Shown piece after piece: positions 22,263 to 33,957 of a DNA stretch of 39,609 nucleotides. This DNA comes from Helochares maculicollis. Taxonomy: Eukaryota; Arthropoda; Insecta; Coleoptera; Hydrophilidae. Location of the stretch: assembly GCA_033557835.1 (NCBI GenBank), contig JAWQRO010000407.1, positions 1 to 39,609 on the forward strand. Reading direction: 5' to 3'. Within the stretch, counting starts at the first letter, position 1; each line of letters opens with the position of its first letter. Under the pieces are notes generated by a model. That model was not told where the DNA came from. It did no database searches and saw only the letters and a program-made list of their open reading frames with translations. The position numbers were made by a program, and so were the translations under genes.

Positions 22263-25200
22263 ATTTTGAAGACGAAGAAGGCCCAATGCATGAATTAGGG
22301 ATCGCCGATTTAAAAAATGTGAGTGTACAACTATACTTCCTGAAACACTTTTCTCGAGAGTACTTACTTTGGCCTGGTTGGCATGATATCTCTAATTGGC
22401 CGATTTACTACATACTTTAGGAAAATCTTCTGTGAATATCTCTCTATATCTGGGACCTTAGATTTTGAAATCGCGTTTCTACTAATCCAGAATTTTTTGC
22501 TCTATAAGGAAAAAGTTCAACATTGACGTTAACGTTCCCTGTACGAGCGAATCATATTAGTTTCTTAATGGTTATTTTTATTACAGGTATATTTTAAAAT
22601 TCCCAAATAATTAAGCAAAAGTGTCGGTCTGGCACCTCGAAGAAAGTACTCTAACGTTGTATCTTCGTAAAATATATGAAAATTAAGGTTTTAGTTCTTC
22701 AGTAATTAAATATTTTTCATTTGTAATAGTGAAATAAACAAAAACTAGAAAGGTACATTGCAACATCATATAATAGGTCTCTTGAGCAACCCAACAAAAC
22801 ACCGAGGGTTGTCGGTTGACATCTGTTTCCAGGCAACTAGCAAGAGCTGACTGGAGTTTAGAAGTCCAGTGGAAGTTTAGTGACCTTAACTAACCTCAGA
22901 ATTAGAGTGATGTAAACATTCACCTGACTCCTGAACTGTGTATAACAAAGGCGTTAGGAACCGAACTGAAGTTTTATAAAGACATTAAAAAGCATTATTT
23001 CTAATGCTTCTACTAATTACAACATTCTCCTCCGGTCGCAAGTTGGCCATTTCTCCCGCTCGAATATCCTCTTTATACCAGGCGCTGTCCTGCGGACACC
23101 TATCTCTGCCACTGTTAGAGCAACGCTCGCACGCACTCTTTTTTATTTTATTATTCAGAGAATTTAGAGAACATTCACGTATTTTAGCTGTCATATTTTC
23201 CCCATTCGGATGGGGAATGACGTTGAATAAAAGAGGGAAGTAATTAACTTAGCAGATGTAATCAAGTTGAAAGTGCGCTCTGTATATGTTTATAAATGTT
23301 CAAATTCCTGAAATATCTGTTTTTATTCCAGTTCGAGTAATCGAATTTTAGGGACAATGAGAAGATCTAGAGAGTTCGACTATTCGGGGAGTTTGATGCT
23401 GCAAATCCTGGTGCTGGTGTTTCCCTAGCGAGAAGGGGGTTATTCATGATTCAGCATAGACTAATCGGAACGATATCACATGACTAACCTTCTCCACGTA
23501 GAAGCAGCTCTAAATCCGAGTAACCGTACTTCTTTGCATGTTAACCTTTTGGGTCGAATGTAAATTTCAACTTGGAGACTTTTAAGTCGTATTTTTAAAT
23601 TCGATTTATTATGTGTCGGGGAGAAGTAGATTTTTAACTTATTTATTGTAGTACACTCCAGCGGCGTTGTTACTAGACTCTTGTGCCATTCTTACGTACA
23701 ATTTCACAGACGAAAAACGAACGGGATAAACAGAATAAATAAAAAACTCATCTTAAACATTTTTAAAGTAGAATCTCAACCCCTAGGCACTGCTATCTCC
23801 AAAATTGAAATAAATGTCGCTCCAACGGAAATTCATTATAAGACTATTAGTAAGTAGCCAGCGTCGCTTAATGCCTTTCTAATTAATAAACATAGTTACA
23901 ACCTAAAATACAAGTGACGACACTTATAAATAATAAAATTGTTTTAAAAAATAAGCGAAACGCATGTCTTAAAAACAAACGAAAACTCATGTCTTAAGAA
24001 ACAAAAGCTGAAAAGGAGCATCACGAAGTTGTAAGGGCGGCATTAACAACGCTATGGAATTATCAAGACGGCTTGCTTGGCTCCCATCCTGTTTGTTTAT
24101 GGTGCTAACTTATACGCTTTAATCTAAATTACAGTTCTGTTTCATGCCAAGCTCTGCTTAAACGTTTCCCATTAAGGACTTTAAGCGAAACAATATCTAC
24201 ATGCATATTAATTGCATACAAGGCCCTTTTTGTACACATACGAAGCGGCGTGGATAGACGGTTGAGTTTATTTTTTAACAGTTTGGATCGGCTTTGGATT
24301 TAGTTCAACATGAAAATGGATGGTTGATTTTGTTCAGAACAGTTGTTTGTTGATAGTGTCTAGCCTCAAACAGTCCCCTACTACAAGTGGAGCACAAATG
24401 CTTTTGGTATGAAAGGATTATGTGCACTTTTTCATTATATAATCTGCATTTGAGGGTAAACTTTGATGCCAAAAATCTGAAGCACCTCCATTCAATATTT
24501 CCGTATACATATATGTATAGCATAACAAAATTACTAGAGCATTTATAAAATAAAATCGTGTAATAAACAATACTGACATGAAATGTGTTCCTGTTTTACA
24601 TGTCCTTCGGCACTTTTTAGGAATGGTTATTTGTTGCGGATATTTAGTCGTCAGTCTACGGAAGATGAGCGAGCGAAACAAGAGAATCCCCAGCAGGCGA
24701 AGTTATTTCGTTCCTAGTGAACTCTCTTTCGGCACTCATTCCGTTATTAAACTATTTTCACGCAATTTAAAGCTACCAAATTGATTGCGTTATATTAGTA
24801 GTTGCCCTCAAGCCCTAAAGAAAACTCTGTAAAATAATATAAGCAGAACAAATGCAAACATAAATAGTCCATTCTTGAATATTCGAAAGTAATATCAAGC
24901 GACTCGTTTTCGAACAGCTTGGCTAACTTAGTTGGTAAAACAAAAAGTCAATTTTTGACGTATCCCTCTTTTTCTACTAGGAGTAAGTTTTTTAATTCAT
25001 AAGAATCAGTAACATTATTTATAAGTAGTGAAAAGATTCCTATTCCTATATTCATTTACTCCGAATATACGATTTTGCGCCTATAGCCGTGTGCCAAATA
25101 TTATCAGCTCAAACTGAGCTCCATTGTGTTTGCACTTTTTTACAAACGGCATGTAAAATAGTTGTAATGGATGCAGATCAAAACGTAAAGATCCGTCAAA

Positions 25201-26599
25201 AAATTGCGGTAAACATTTTTTCATAATACACTTCATATAGTATCACGGGAATGTAAGAAGCACTTCGTTTCATCCAAGATTTTCCTATTGTATTAGTTAT
25301 TTTGAAATGTGAGAAATATTAACCCACACATATACTCTCCAGTCGATCATTTTACTTTTAAGTAATACCAAAAATGTATGTATTTCTTTAGGTGTGTATC
25401 AGTAAAAAAATAAGCAACGCGCCGTTTGTATAATTGTTTTTAGGTTATACTACAGCAAACCCCGACGGTGGTCAGAAGTTGGAGACGGGATATTTATGAT
25501 TTCCATTTCCATTTATGAACGGGGCGAATGCCCAAGTTTTATTGAAACGTCAGAATGAAATTCGCAAATGTGGGATTTTAAAAGCTAATTTCTGAAATTC
25601 ATCCACCCTGACCTTCCTGCATCAATTTGCTCTAAGATAACACGATTCTCCCCCAACCACTCACTTCATAACTTGTCGGTGCAGCGTAAGAAAAGTTTTG
25701 CAAGTGCAATGATATGTGCGAAAAGGACGGATTCTCCGTCTCGTAACGATTAATCAAGCAAACTCTCTATGAACAGAAACAGACATGTGATACTTCGGTT
25801 GTTCGAAAGTAGTTTCGCCATGTCTTTCGAAAACTCCCCTCATATCGGTCTCGCCTAGCCCACGTTGTTCTGATAATAAGATTTGGCGAAGCCCTCACCT
25901 GCTTCGACCTAGACTTATTCCCAAGACAATCGTTTGGGCTTCCCAGCGCCGCCATGCTCCGAAACAATGAAAATTACGTTCGAATGCGGAATTTCGCTGA
26001 CCAACATAGATTAGTACTGCCATTTTAGACTTTAAGCTTCTAGAATTAGTCACTGTTCACACCAATTCGAAAACGCAATACTTAATTGCAGATTTAGATA
26101 CGGACGGGCGCGCCGCGACGCACCGCCTCTTCAGCTTGCCCTTTATTAAAAACACTTACTGGGTACTTAGAAACATCCCTTGTTTCAATATAGCGTCGGA
26201 GCCGTAATTTGTGGAGTTCACTGGGCAAATTAAGCTGTCTCTCTGAATTCCAAGATCCTCAGGAAAAGTCAAGAAGTGCCACATAAAAATGTCTATTCAA
26301 AAGAAGGTTATTTATTTCAAACTGTTATCTTAAGGATTGGGAAGATGAAATAAAAAGCACGGCGTTGAGGTGGAAAGGACTTCAAGAGTAGTCCGATTTT
26401 AAAAATGATGATTTGATTTTTAACATGATGCGATTTATGAGTGATGCATTTTTAACCTGACGATATTTTTTATAAAAAAGCAAAAGTGGTAAGCTTTTCA
26501 AAAAGTACTGATTATCATATATTGATTGCAAATTTGAAAATGAGTAACTTGTGCGGAGATAAATGAGCAGTCAAAATAATAGACTAAAAAAAAGAGTAT
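22263..26599. other. Long unannotated stretch
   Basis: No gene or clear transposon is seen over about 4.3 kb. Open frames at 23004-23243 (plus) and 22985-23194 (minus) overlap in antisense in a C-rich block and are not supported. Others at 24305-24784 and 25767-25967 have no motif. GC-rich patches occur at 23395-23450, 25815-25960 and 26100-26135. A word at 24181-24205 (AAGCGAAACAATATCTACATG) resembles R1-type segments near 8400, but it is too short to call. Confidence 0.45.
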
Positions 26600-26750
26600 C
26601 GATTCCAAATAAAACGAAGACAGTTCAATCTCCTGGCAACGGTTTGACATCAGTTTTTATTAATCACTTTCCAAAAGCAAAAACAATCAAAGGCGAGTGT
26701 TTTTATCACGATGGCCAATACTTCATCAGATTTACCAACCCAGGATAATT
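26600..26750 (+). pseudogene. Possible mariner transposase fragment (relic 5)
   Basis: Within an open frame of 61 codons, the translation reads NKTKTVQSPGNGLTSVF followed directly by INHFPKAKTIKGECF. In DD34D mariners the segment between the first and second catalytic Asp has just this order: a K-V-x-S-A-G-K-V-M-A-x-V-F block, then a short W-D-containing link, then an I-D-Y-L-x-x-G-K-T-I-x-G-E-Y-Y block. Here the link is missing, which fits a deletion of about ten codons. No catalytic residue is included. Flanking parts were not recognised, so the call is moderate. Confidence 0.5.
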
Positions 26751-27424
26751 TTTTCATTCTAAATTAAAAAAAGCGAATCGAGTAAGTGCCGATTAAGTGA
26801 AACTGCAGCGTCTTTCTTTTGCAACTACTTTGGCATTTCCGGTTTTTGATAGCAACACAAATATACAAAAAGTTACTACAATATTACGTAAAACGTACAT
26901 TTATTTTATGAAAATCGTCGCTTCCTTAAAAAGAAATGAGTTTACTAGTAGTTTACCTGAAACGAATAGGTTACTTGGTTTCGTTTGTGCAAAAAGTTCA
27001 AAATGGAAATTCAGTACATCAGTAGAAAAATAAAGAGTTTAAGGTTCACTTACTCGGGATTTGCTCGCTTCCCTCGTGGGTGCATTACCAATTGAATAAA
27101 CTTAAATTCTTAAAAATGTAATTTATTGTTCCACAATTTTACTACATTTTGTAAAAACACTCTTAAGTGTCTCATATCTTTAACACGTCACCATTCTCCG
27201 AAGAATAATTTTTTGTGTTTATACTTTCCAACTATATGTACAGTTTAAAATCGTAGTGGAGCAGACAGCGCAGTTTACAAACTGAATCAGAGCATCAAGA
27301 TATCAAATTCATAGGATTTCAATTAAAAATTAGACATACTGGCGCTTTGGCTAAGCCAAAATTTTGTAACGAGTAATTTTTAACTAAGCCGATAGCTTTA
27401 CTTTATCCGCAGCTTCGCTTGCCA
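26751..27424. other. Unannotated stretch
   Basis: An open frame at 26797-27033 (plus, 78 codons) follows relic 5 but starts at GTG and matches nothing I know. The rest is AT-rich with no recognisable element. Confidence 0.45.
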
Positions 27425-27645
27425 AAATAGTATGGTTAAAAGATATCTTCCGTTGTCTTCTTACATGTCCAAAAATTTGTATGGTTCTACGATTACATAC
27501 ACACATACATACACAGAAAAAGCTACCAAACCAAAATGAATTCAGGTACTATAAAACTTAAAGATGCCTCGAAATTTTTGAGTAATTTTGAGTAATCACT
27601 TTCTCCCCCTTTAATGTACCTTGTACCGTATATGAAAATGTAAAA
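27425..27645 (-). repeat. Dispersed repeat R2, shorter copy
   Basis: Reading on the minus strand from 27645, the order is TTTACATTTTCATATA, GTACAAGGTACATTAAAGGG, GAATTCATTTTGG, a CTGTGTATGTATGTGTGT run (27494-27516) and CATGTAAGAAGACAACGGAAG near 27450. These match the landmarks of the copy at 14470 in the same order. This copy is shorter: it lacks about 70 bp between the TGTG run and the CATGTA word. The minus-strand open frame 27523-27804 that crosses it is not supported. Confidence 0.6.
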
Positions 27646-29529
27646 TTGAAGTTTACCATGCCGTACACGAGAAGACCCATGACGGGTGAAATGGTTCGAA
27701 AATTGAACATATATTGAACAGGCTAAAATGATAGACGTGTCAAAATACATTACGGATTGATTTGTTTCTGTTTTATCGATCCGAACCCTTGTAATATGAT
27801 TCACGCAACGCCAGGAGCTTAACGCTCCGAGCCCTTATTGTTTTTGATCGGCCGTACAGAGGATTAACTCCCGTTGCAATCTAACCCTATACGCTCGCCA
27901 TTTCTGACAAACCAATAGATGTTACCCATTTCGAACGCACGAACAATTTAAGTTTCCCATGAAGGGATGCAAAATCCAAACAATGGGATTTACTCTAACC
28001 TCAAAAACCTGTTAGCATCACCGAAAGTTTCTAAGTGGGGGAGACGGTTCCTGTAGGAAATGAAATAAAAATTTAGGCTTAAGGGTTTTAGCACCTTGAT
28101 GAAGCCGGAGTAAAAATAGAAAGGTCCAGTGAAAATTAGGCTTGTTTTGGAATAACCCCTGTTGCAAACTAACCGAATATTCCCTAATACGGTTCAGTGC
28201 AAAAGAAATGGCATACTGCCGAGTTATAGCACTAAAATGAAATATTTATCAAGGTAATCGTAATGTATTACGCAAGGTCCCACAGAAACATATTATAGGT
28301 GTTTCTAAAACTCTACAGCTTTGGGTAAAATATTTCAATTTTTATCGAAATTGCATGTTACAATTACGCAAACTCGCCAATACTTGTCTTTCGCTAACAT
28401 TGCATTTTAAATCGTTATTGCATTGCAATTAGAGACGAATTCTTAGAGATTTAGAAACCCTTTGTATATATCTGCACCGCTCATCGAACCCGGAAAATCC
28501 ATACTTATAGTTCCTGTCTCTTATCACCGATCAGCGAATTCCTAATATTTTGTCAACAAGTTTCACAACATTAAAAACCTCAGCATCAAAACGTTTCCCC
28601 TACTTGAGCGTATTTCAATTTCCAAGCCGGCTACCGCTTAATTCGACCGCCCAATTGTTTAGAAAAGATAACTAGCGTAGAAATATGATGCTCAATTTCA
28701 TCTTGGATTTGAAGTCTAAACTTAAAAATATAAATAGTTTACATTATGTACTAAGTCAACTTGATTAAAATAATATCTAACTCATTTACATAACTTTATT
28801 ATAGTTTTTATTAATTTTATATTTTTCACTCATCTATATTTAATATTTGGTTTTCACTTACTCTACATCTTTTAAGAGTAAATATTTTCTGCGGGAGATT
28901 ACTAACAAGGGAATAAAAATTTAATTGTAGTTCAGAAAAATTATGCATACTGAACCTTTTCGGCTGTTACTTATTTATTTATTTATTTCTTACCTTTAAC
29001 CCTTTCTACTCTAACAAAATATTTTATCATAAGCGGTCCAGAATCGGATATATTTCTATATTGTTTTGCGATTAATTTGACTTTGATATTGAGGCGGATA
29101 ATGAAGTGCTAGTAATACAGGTCGCTGTCAGAAGGCCTCTATATATATTTGAAAAAATTAAGATTAAATACATTTAATAATCGGGGTCTTTGGCAAAAAA
29201 ATTGCAATCTGGTGCAACACAAGTTTTATACCGACGCAAAGTTGGCTAAACTTCAATTTTAGTGACTAGAGTCTATTGGCCAATTTAATTCTGATTTAGA
29301 ATGTGAAGTAAGAGAAATCATGTGAAATCGAGTTTTTCGAAGAACTATTGATGCAGACCATTTAATAAACTAATAAGTATGCAATATAGAAAATAAAAAC
29401 ATATAAAAATAGAACCTGAATATTCCATTTCCAGCTATGAAAGTAAATCTGGACGAGATACGAGATTTGATCAAAAGATTTCGGAACATATTTTAGATAC
29501 ATTTTTTGCAATAGATAAACATTACAAAA
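27646..29529. other. Unannotated stretch with one small duplication
   Basis: No gene was recognised. A 27 bp word at 27865-27891 recurs at 28153-28179 (22 of 27 positions agree; core GTTGCAA followed by CTAACC). A (TTTA)n run lies at 28970-28988. The remainder is AT-rich without a recognisable element. Confidence 0.45.
28970..28988. repeat. (TTTA)n microsatellite
   Basis: Nearly five perfect copies of the tetranucleotide TTTA. Confidence 0.9.
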
Positions 29530-29950
29530 TTAAATTCCCTTCAAAGTACTCTCCTTGGGTAGATATATACTTTTAACAACAGCATTTTCTTCTTCCGAAA
29601 TGCTCTTCAGTTCCTCTAGCGATTTTTGTTATTGCTTCAACATCATTTCGTTTCAGTTACAAAATAAGTCTGCTGGTGTCAGATCAGGTGAATAGAGAGG
29701 CTGTCATTGCATGTTTCATTGCCAGTAATAATAGTTTTTAAGAAGTGTTCATCGCCATTTGCCTTTTCAAGAAGTTATTCGCACTCCCGAACTCGTTTTT
29801 TGATGTTCCGTGTTTGAGACAAACTTTGCCACCGCATGACGCATGTGTAGGTTTTTTGTTAAAATTTCTTGTTGATCATGATCGTCGTTAGTCGAAACTG
29901 AAGGGCGTTTTGAACGTAGATCATCTTCTGTTGATGTGTGGCCTATTCAA
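29530..29950 (-). pseudogene. Internally deleted mariner transposase relic (relic 6)
   Basis: Read on the minus strand from about 29935: STEDDLRSKRPSVSTNDDH (linker after the DNA-binding region), then LHMRHAVAKFVSNTEHQK, then VRECE with LLEKANGDEHFLKTIITGNE up to about 29717, which is the first catalytic block with its Asp changed to Asn. Immediately after this the sequence jumps to PLYSPDLTPADLF (third catalytic block, about 29675-29710), so about 100-150 codons including the second Asp are missing. It ends with SLEELKSISEEE near 29590-29625 and STQGEYFEGN at about 29535-29565, the usual C-terminal signature of one insect mariner lineage. At least three frame changes and several stops are present. 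The N-terminal start was not found. Confidence 0.85.
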
Positions 29951-30929
29951 CCATGCCTGATACTTGTGAAAAGTAAAATGTTTTCCTCAGTTGCACATTG
30001 TACTTGAGGCAAGCACGTTGCTATTGTTTTCCTTCCCTCACAAAAGAAAACTAAAAAATCGCCGAACACAAAAGATGGTTTACTTAATTAGCTGTAACGG
30101 CGCTACTAAACAACCTACTGACGATCTACAAAGGCTGATGTACTCAAGGGAAACCCTTCGACACAGTGCTGCCAACTGCGTTTTTCTCCGCAGTTTTATT
30201 GCCGGCCTATTTTAAAAGTCCCGCTAGTTTTTTAACAGATTTCGTAAAAGCTTTTGTAAAGATTACAATGAATATTTTCTTTGCGAAATAGTTACGGAAA
30301 GGATTATTCGTAGCTTCTAAATTTTGCAATTAGCGAAAAAAAAGAAATAATCGAAATATGCGTGAGTAAGCACAATATGGCCCTGAAAAATTGAATTTAC
30401 AAGCTACGCTAGACGATTGGGGCGTGCTATAGCCAATTGGGCGAAAGAGCTAATGACCAAAATTTATTCTGACACCCACTAGCGTTATTTTTAAAACCAA
30501 TAAAAACGGTTCTGTGCTCACTCAGTTAATAGAAGCCTTATTCAAATAAGCTATACCTATTTTGGGCAGTGCGTAGAAGTGGGCTGGCATACCTGAAAAA
30601 AGAAATAAAAATGTCAATTGGAATATTTACATCGTCATGAATGTTGGAATGTCACATAATTTACAATAATCTAAAGTTAATTCCCTGTCAATTGAATTGA
30701 TTCTTTTTAAGTTGCATACGAGTTATTTTGCGGGAGATTAAATACACATTTTACAGATCATTAAAATTATTAGAAACTAAACTGATTGAAGTTGTTAAAT
30801 GTGATCCATACAAAATTGCCTTTGAAACAAAAATACTATACATTTTTAACAAATAGTGCAAATTGGAGAAAGTTACGTAATATTAATCCGTTTTAAATAT
30901 CCGCAAATATTGTTATGTCTTAAGTTCAG
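29951..30929. other. Unannotated stretch
   Basis: The open frame at 29991-30215 (74 codons) adjoins the 5' side of relic 6 and matches nothing I know. No other element was recognised. Confidence 0.45.
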
Positions 30930-31000
30930 CCTACTTAAGCTTCGCACTCAATTAAGAGCGCCAACTAAAAATTCTGTCAACCTAAGCTTCTAGTGTCTAA
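30930..31000 (-). repeat. Dispersed repeat R1, reverse-strand copy
   Basis: On the minus strand this contains TAGAAGCTTAGGTTGACAG (about 30974-30992) and, further on, GTTGGCGCTCTTAATT (30950-30965). Both are R1 words, the first as in the array at 31330-31950, the second as at 1804-1815. It lies about 330 bp from that array, in opposite orientation. Confidence 0.55.
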
Positions 31001-31329
31001 ATTTGCCTTTATCCACTACAATTAAGCATCAAGCATCTATCATGCAGCTATAAATTTAGACGCAACGATTTGCCGCGTTTTACTACTCTCGAAAGATCGT
31101 CAGTCTTAGCAGAATATGCAAAAAACATTTTAGAAAAAAGTGGGGAAATCTGAAGATGAAAATGACAAGAAATGTATACTTTATTGTGTACTTTATTAGT
31201 AAACGGTCACGCAGGAAAATACAGATATATATTTTCAATTATTTATGGAGAAATAATTTTTATTCACTTTTTTTCCAACACCAGTTGATGGATAAGGAAA
31301 ATATAGTAATTGAATAAAAATCAATAGCA

Positions 31330-31950
31330 CCCAAGTTAGCTACAACATTTGTGGAAGTTAGAAGCTAAAGTCAGCTATTTTAGTTACAGTGATATGTAGA
31401 TGTATCCCGCATCAGTTATCCCGAAAGTATAGCTACAAGATTTGTAGAAGGTAGAAGTGTAAGTTGACACTTTTCGGTAGTCCTGAATTGACTGTACCAA
31501 ACAAAGAGCTACCAAGTTTCTGAATATTGCTTAATTGAAGAAGGCTAAATTGGTTGGAGTTTTGAAGCTTCAGTGAATGGTTTTAAAGGTGTAGCCTGAA
31601 TCGGCTGTGCCGAAGGCAAAGCTACAAAGTTTGTAAAAGTTAGAAGCTTATGTTGACACTTTAAGGAAAGGGTAAATCCTAAATTGAAAAATAGCGTGAC
31701 CAAGATTTTGAGCAATACTTGCAGGTTATTAATTAAAGAAGGCTAAATTAGCGCGATTTTAGAGGTTTAAATGAATGCTTCTATCTAAGAGCGAAGTCTG
31801 AATGGTTGTATGCCAAAGATAATTACAATGTTTGAGGAGGTTAGAAGTTTAAGTGAACGCCGTAATTGAAGGTTAAGCCCGAATAGGCTGTGTTGAAGAC
31901 ACAATACAATATTCTTGGCAATTAGAAGCTTAAGTTGACGCTCTTTTTTG
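31330..31950 (+). repeat. Alternating A/B tandem array related to R1
   Basis: Type A units start GCTACAA(G)xTTTGT and continue GAAGTTAGAAGCTTAAGTTGAC. They begin at 31339, 31432, 31621, about 31822 and, in partial form, 31901. Type B units start ACCAAGxTTxTGA and continue to AAAGAAGGCTAAATT. They begin at 31508 and 31696. From 31432 on the order is A-B-A-B-A with A-to-B spacings of 76 and 75 bp and B-to-A spacings of 113 and 126 bp, so the larger unit is about 190-200 bp. CCTGAATxGGCTGTxCCGAAG or a close variant precedes several A units. The last unit ends TTAGAAGCTTAAGTTGACGCTCTT, which is the R1 signature. It is not coding. Confidence 0.75.
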
Positions 31951-32329
31951 ACATTGATGACCTAAGGTATCATTAAATATACTTTACAACAGCAAAATTT
32001 GCTCTGAAATATAACATATAGCACATTCGAGGATGAGAATGCTGCAACTGCTTGACAAATGCTTAATAAAATGTCAAACTAGCATTTCGCCTAGGTTTTG
32101 TTATTCATTATGTTCGTACGCTATTTGGAGAAAGTATTACAGTGCTAACATTGCTGATATGTCGAAAATTGAATCATTAATACATGGTATATAGTAGAAG
32201 ATTGACTGGAAACTCACCAGTTTTTTAAAATTTATAAAACTGCTTGGATTACCAACTAAAAAGTAGATATGCAACTTTATTCTTGAACTGGTCTGTTTGA
32301 ATAAAGATGGGGCAGTTGGCATTTTACGA
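31951..32329. other. Unannotated stretch
   Basis: No gene is seen. Two minus-strand open frames (32137-32394 and 32277-32501) overlap each other and extend into the repeat that follows. Confidence 0.45.
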
Positions 32330-32402
32330 AATGGACACAGGATGCACTGGACATATAACGCAATGATAGATAATGCAATGAACAAATGACGCAATGGACA
32401 GA
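32330..32402. repeat. 15-16 bp tandem repeat
   Basis: About five degenerate units follow the pattern AATGGACAxATxACGC: ATGGACACAGGATGC, ACTGGACATATAACGC, AATGATAGATAATGC, AATGAACAAATGACGC and AATGGACAGAAG. The short open frame that starts here and runs to 32579 is thought to be chance. Confidence 0.7.
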
Positions 32403-33333
32403 AGACTTAATAAAGAACAGATGGGCCGAAAGATCGAAGCGGAAGTCGCAATTGACAAAAAGCCGCCTAGGTATGGATGCAATAGGTTCTGGGCGGGTCA
32501 CGTGATCAGAGAGAATAGCAGCGGGGGTTTGAGGAGCGATGGTGTGGGGAATGCGATGTGCATTTTAGAACTTTACTGAAAACTTAACTTAAAACTTTAA
32601 TGAATTCAGATAATCGTATTACCATCATGCGTTTTTCCCGCCAATCGCGCCGTCGAAGTTCCGCCGTTTCCCAGCGAAGCGCGGCCAACTTTACCTCACC
32701 TATGAAGAAAGATTCTTATCGCATTTAGCGCTTTTAACAGCGGCCAAAAACAATCAAAAGGGATGAGTTCTACATTTGCGTAATATGTTCGTCCACTCAG
32801 TCAAACCCTTCCCACCCCGCTAGCGGCATGTTTGCTTAGCAATTTTGCCACCATATCGATTTTATTTCAACCCCTGGCCCCGTACGGTTTCGAGGAGTAC
32901 TTTTTCATCCAACAGTCAGAGCAAGAGGAGAAACGGAGGCGGCTCTGCAAAGCTTAATCCAAAAATATGTTCATTACAAAATTAATTAGTGCCTCTAAAA
33001 TTCGCACAATTTCGTAACTCTTGTAAATTATAACGACCTTTTAAACATTCGTAACAGGTGTAGAAGTAAATTGTTTATCTTTTGTAATTAACAGGCATTA
33101 TTCACACTTTCTCCTTTGGCGCGCGCAAAACGAACATACCTCCAGGAATATTTCCCGGTCGGCCATAATTATTTCCAAAAGTAGAGAAGATAACGTATTG
33201 CAGCAGCCGGCAGCTAGCGGCAGCCATTGCGAGGGCGCGTGTGACTCTGGGACGTGGAGGTAGGAGAATACACGCTTTTTAAATTAAGCCTACTATTAAC
33301 AAACTGAATTATAAAAATAATAGCCGAGGCTAT

Positions 33334-33375
33334 AAATCACTAGGCGAGAAAACGAAATCACTAGGAGAGGAAACG
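33334..33375. repeat. 21 bp tandem duplication
   Basis: Two head-to-tail copies, 33334-33354 and 33355-33375, agree at 19 of 21 positions (AAATCACTAGGCGAGAAAACG and its neighbour). Such a close match suggests a recent local duplication. Confidence 0.85.
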
Positions 33376-33929
33376 CATGCTTTACGACTGCCTTTCACAA
33401 TATATTGTGATTGCGGACACCAGTTATTAATAATGGGACTACAGGAGATGCCGCGAAATTTGTATGTATCGACATGTGCAAAAGAAACGGAACGATCGAC
33501 TAGCTTTGTGCGAGCTATTATACACGTGGCTTTGTCACAAATTGATAATAAAAGGTGCATTGCCAAAATATTAGAGAGATCAAATGAGAAATAGTTTAGT
33601 AGAGCCGTGTGTTCAGACGATGGGTCTACTAGTATAAGATATTAAATCCAACAGATTTTTAACAGCACACTAATAATAAATCATCAGATTAAAGAATAAC
33701 AGTACGATTTTTCGCGATAAAGGTAATAATTAAGAGCTGTTAACTTTCGTGATAATTAATAAAATACAAATTAGGTAAGGTAGGCAGAGAAAAACATACT
33801 TAATTTAAAAAGAGCCGTGATATCGCTTAATGCGGGGCGACTTCTCCTCCTTCCGCTAATGTTTATAAAAGCAATCCGTTCCGTATTAAAACACATCCAC
33901 CTGACATGAAATGCAATTATTGTTATCCG

Positions 33930-33957
33930 AGCTGGCCTTATAAGAATAAGGCCGGTT
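33930..33957. other. Short hairpin
   Basis: GGCCTTAT (33934-33941) pairs perfectly with ATAAGGCC (33946-33953) around an AAGA loop. With two G-U pairs the stem extends to about 12 bp. Another CCGGTTTATAAG word follows. The hairpin is too short for a microRNA precursor, and its role is unknown. Confidence 0.5.

Noticed and set aside
22985..23243. Antisense open frames in a C-rich patch
   Set aside because: They overlap on opposite strands and neither has a recognisable motif.
32394..32579. Frame with RFWAGHVIR, resembling tails of reverse-transcriptase-type elements
   Set aside because: The similarity is confined to a few residues and no other retroelement domain is nearby.
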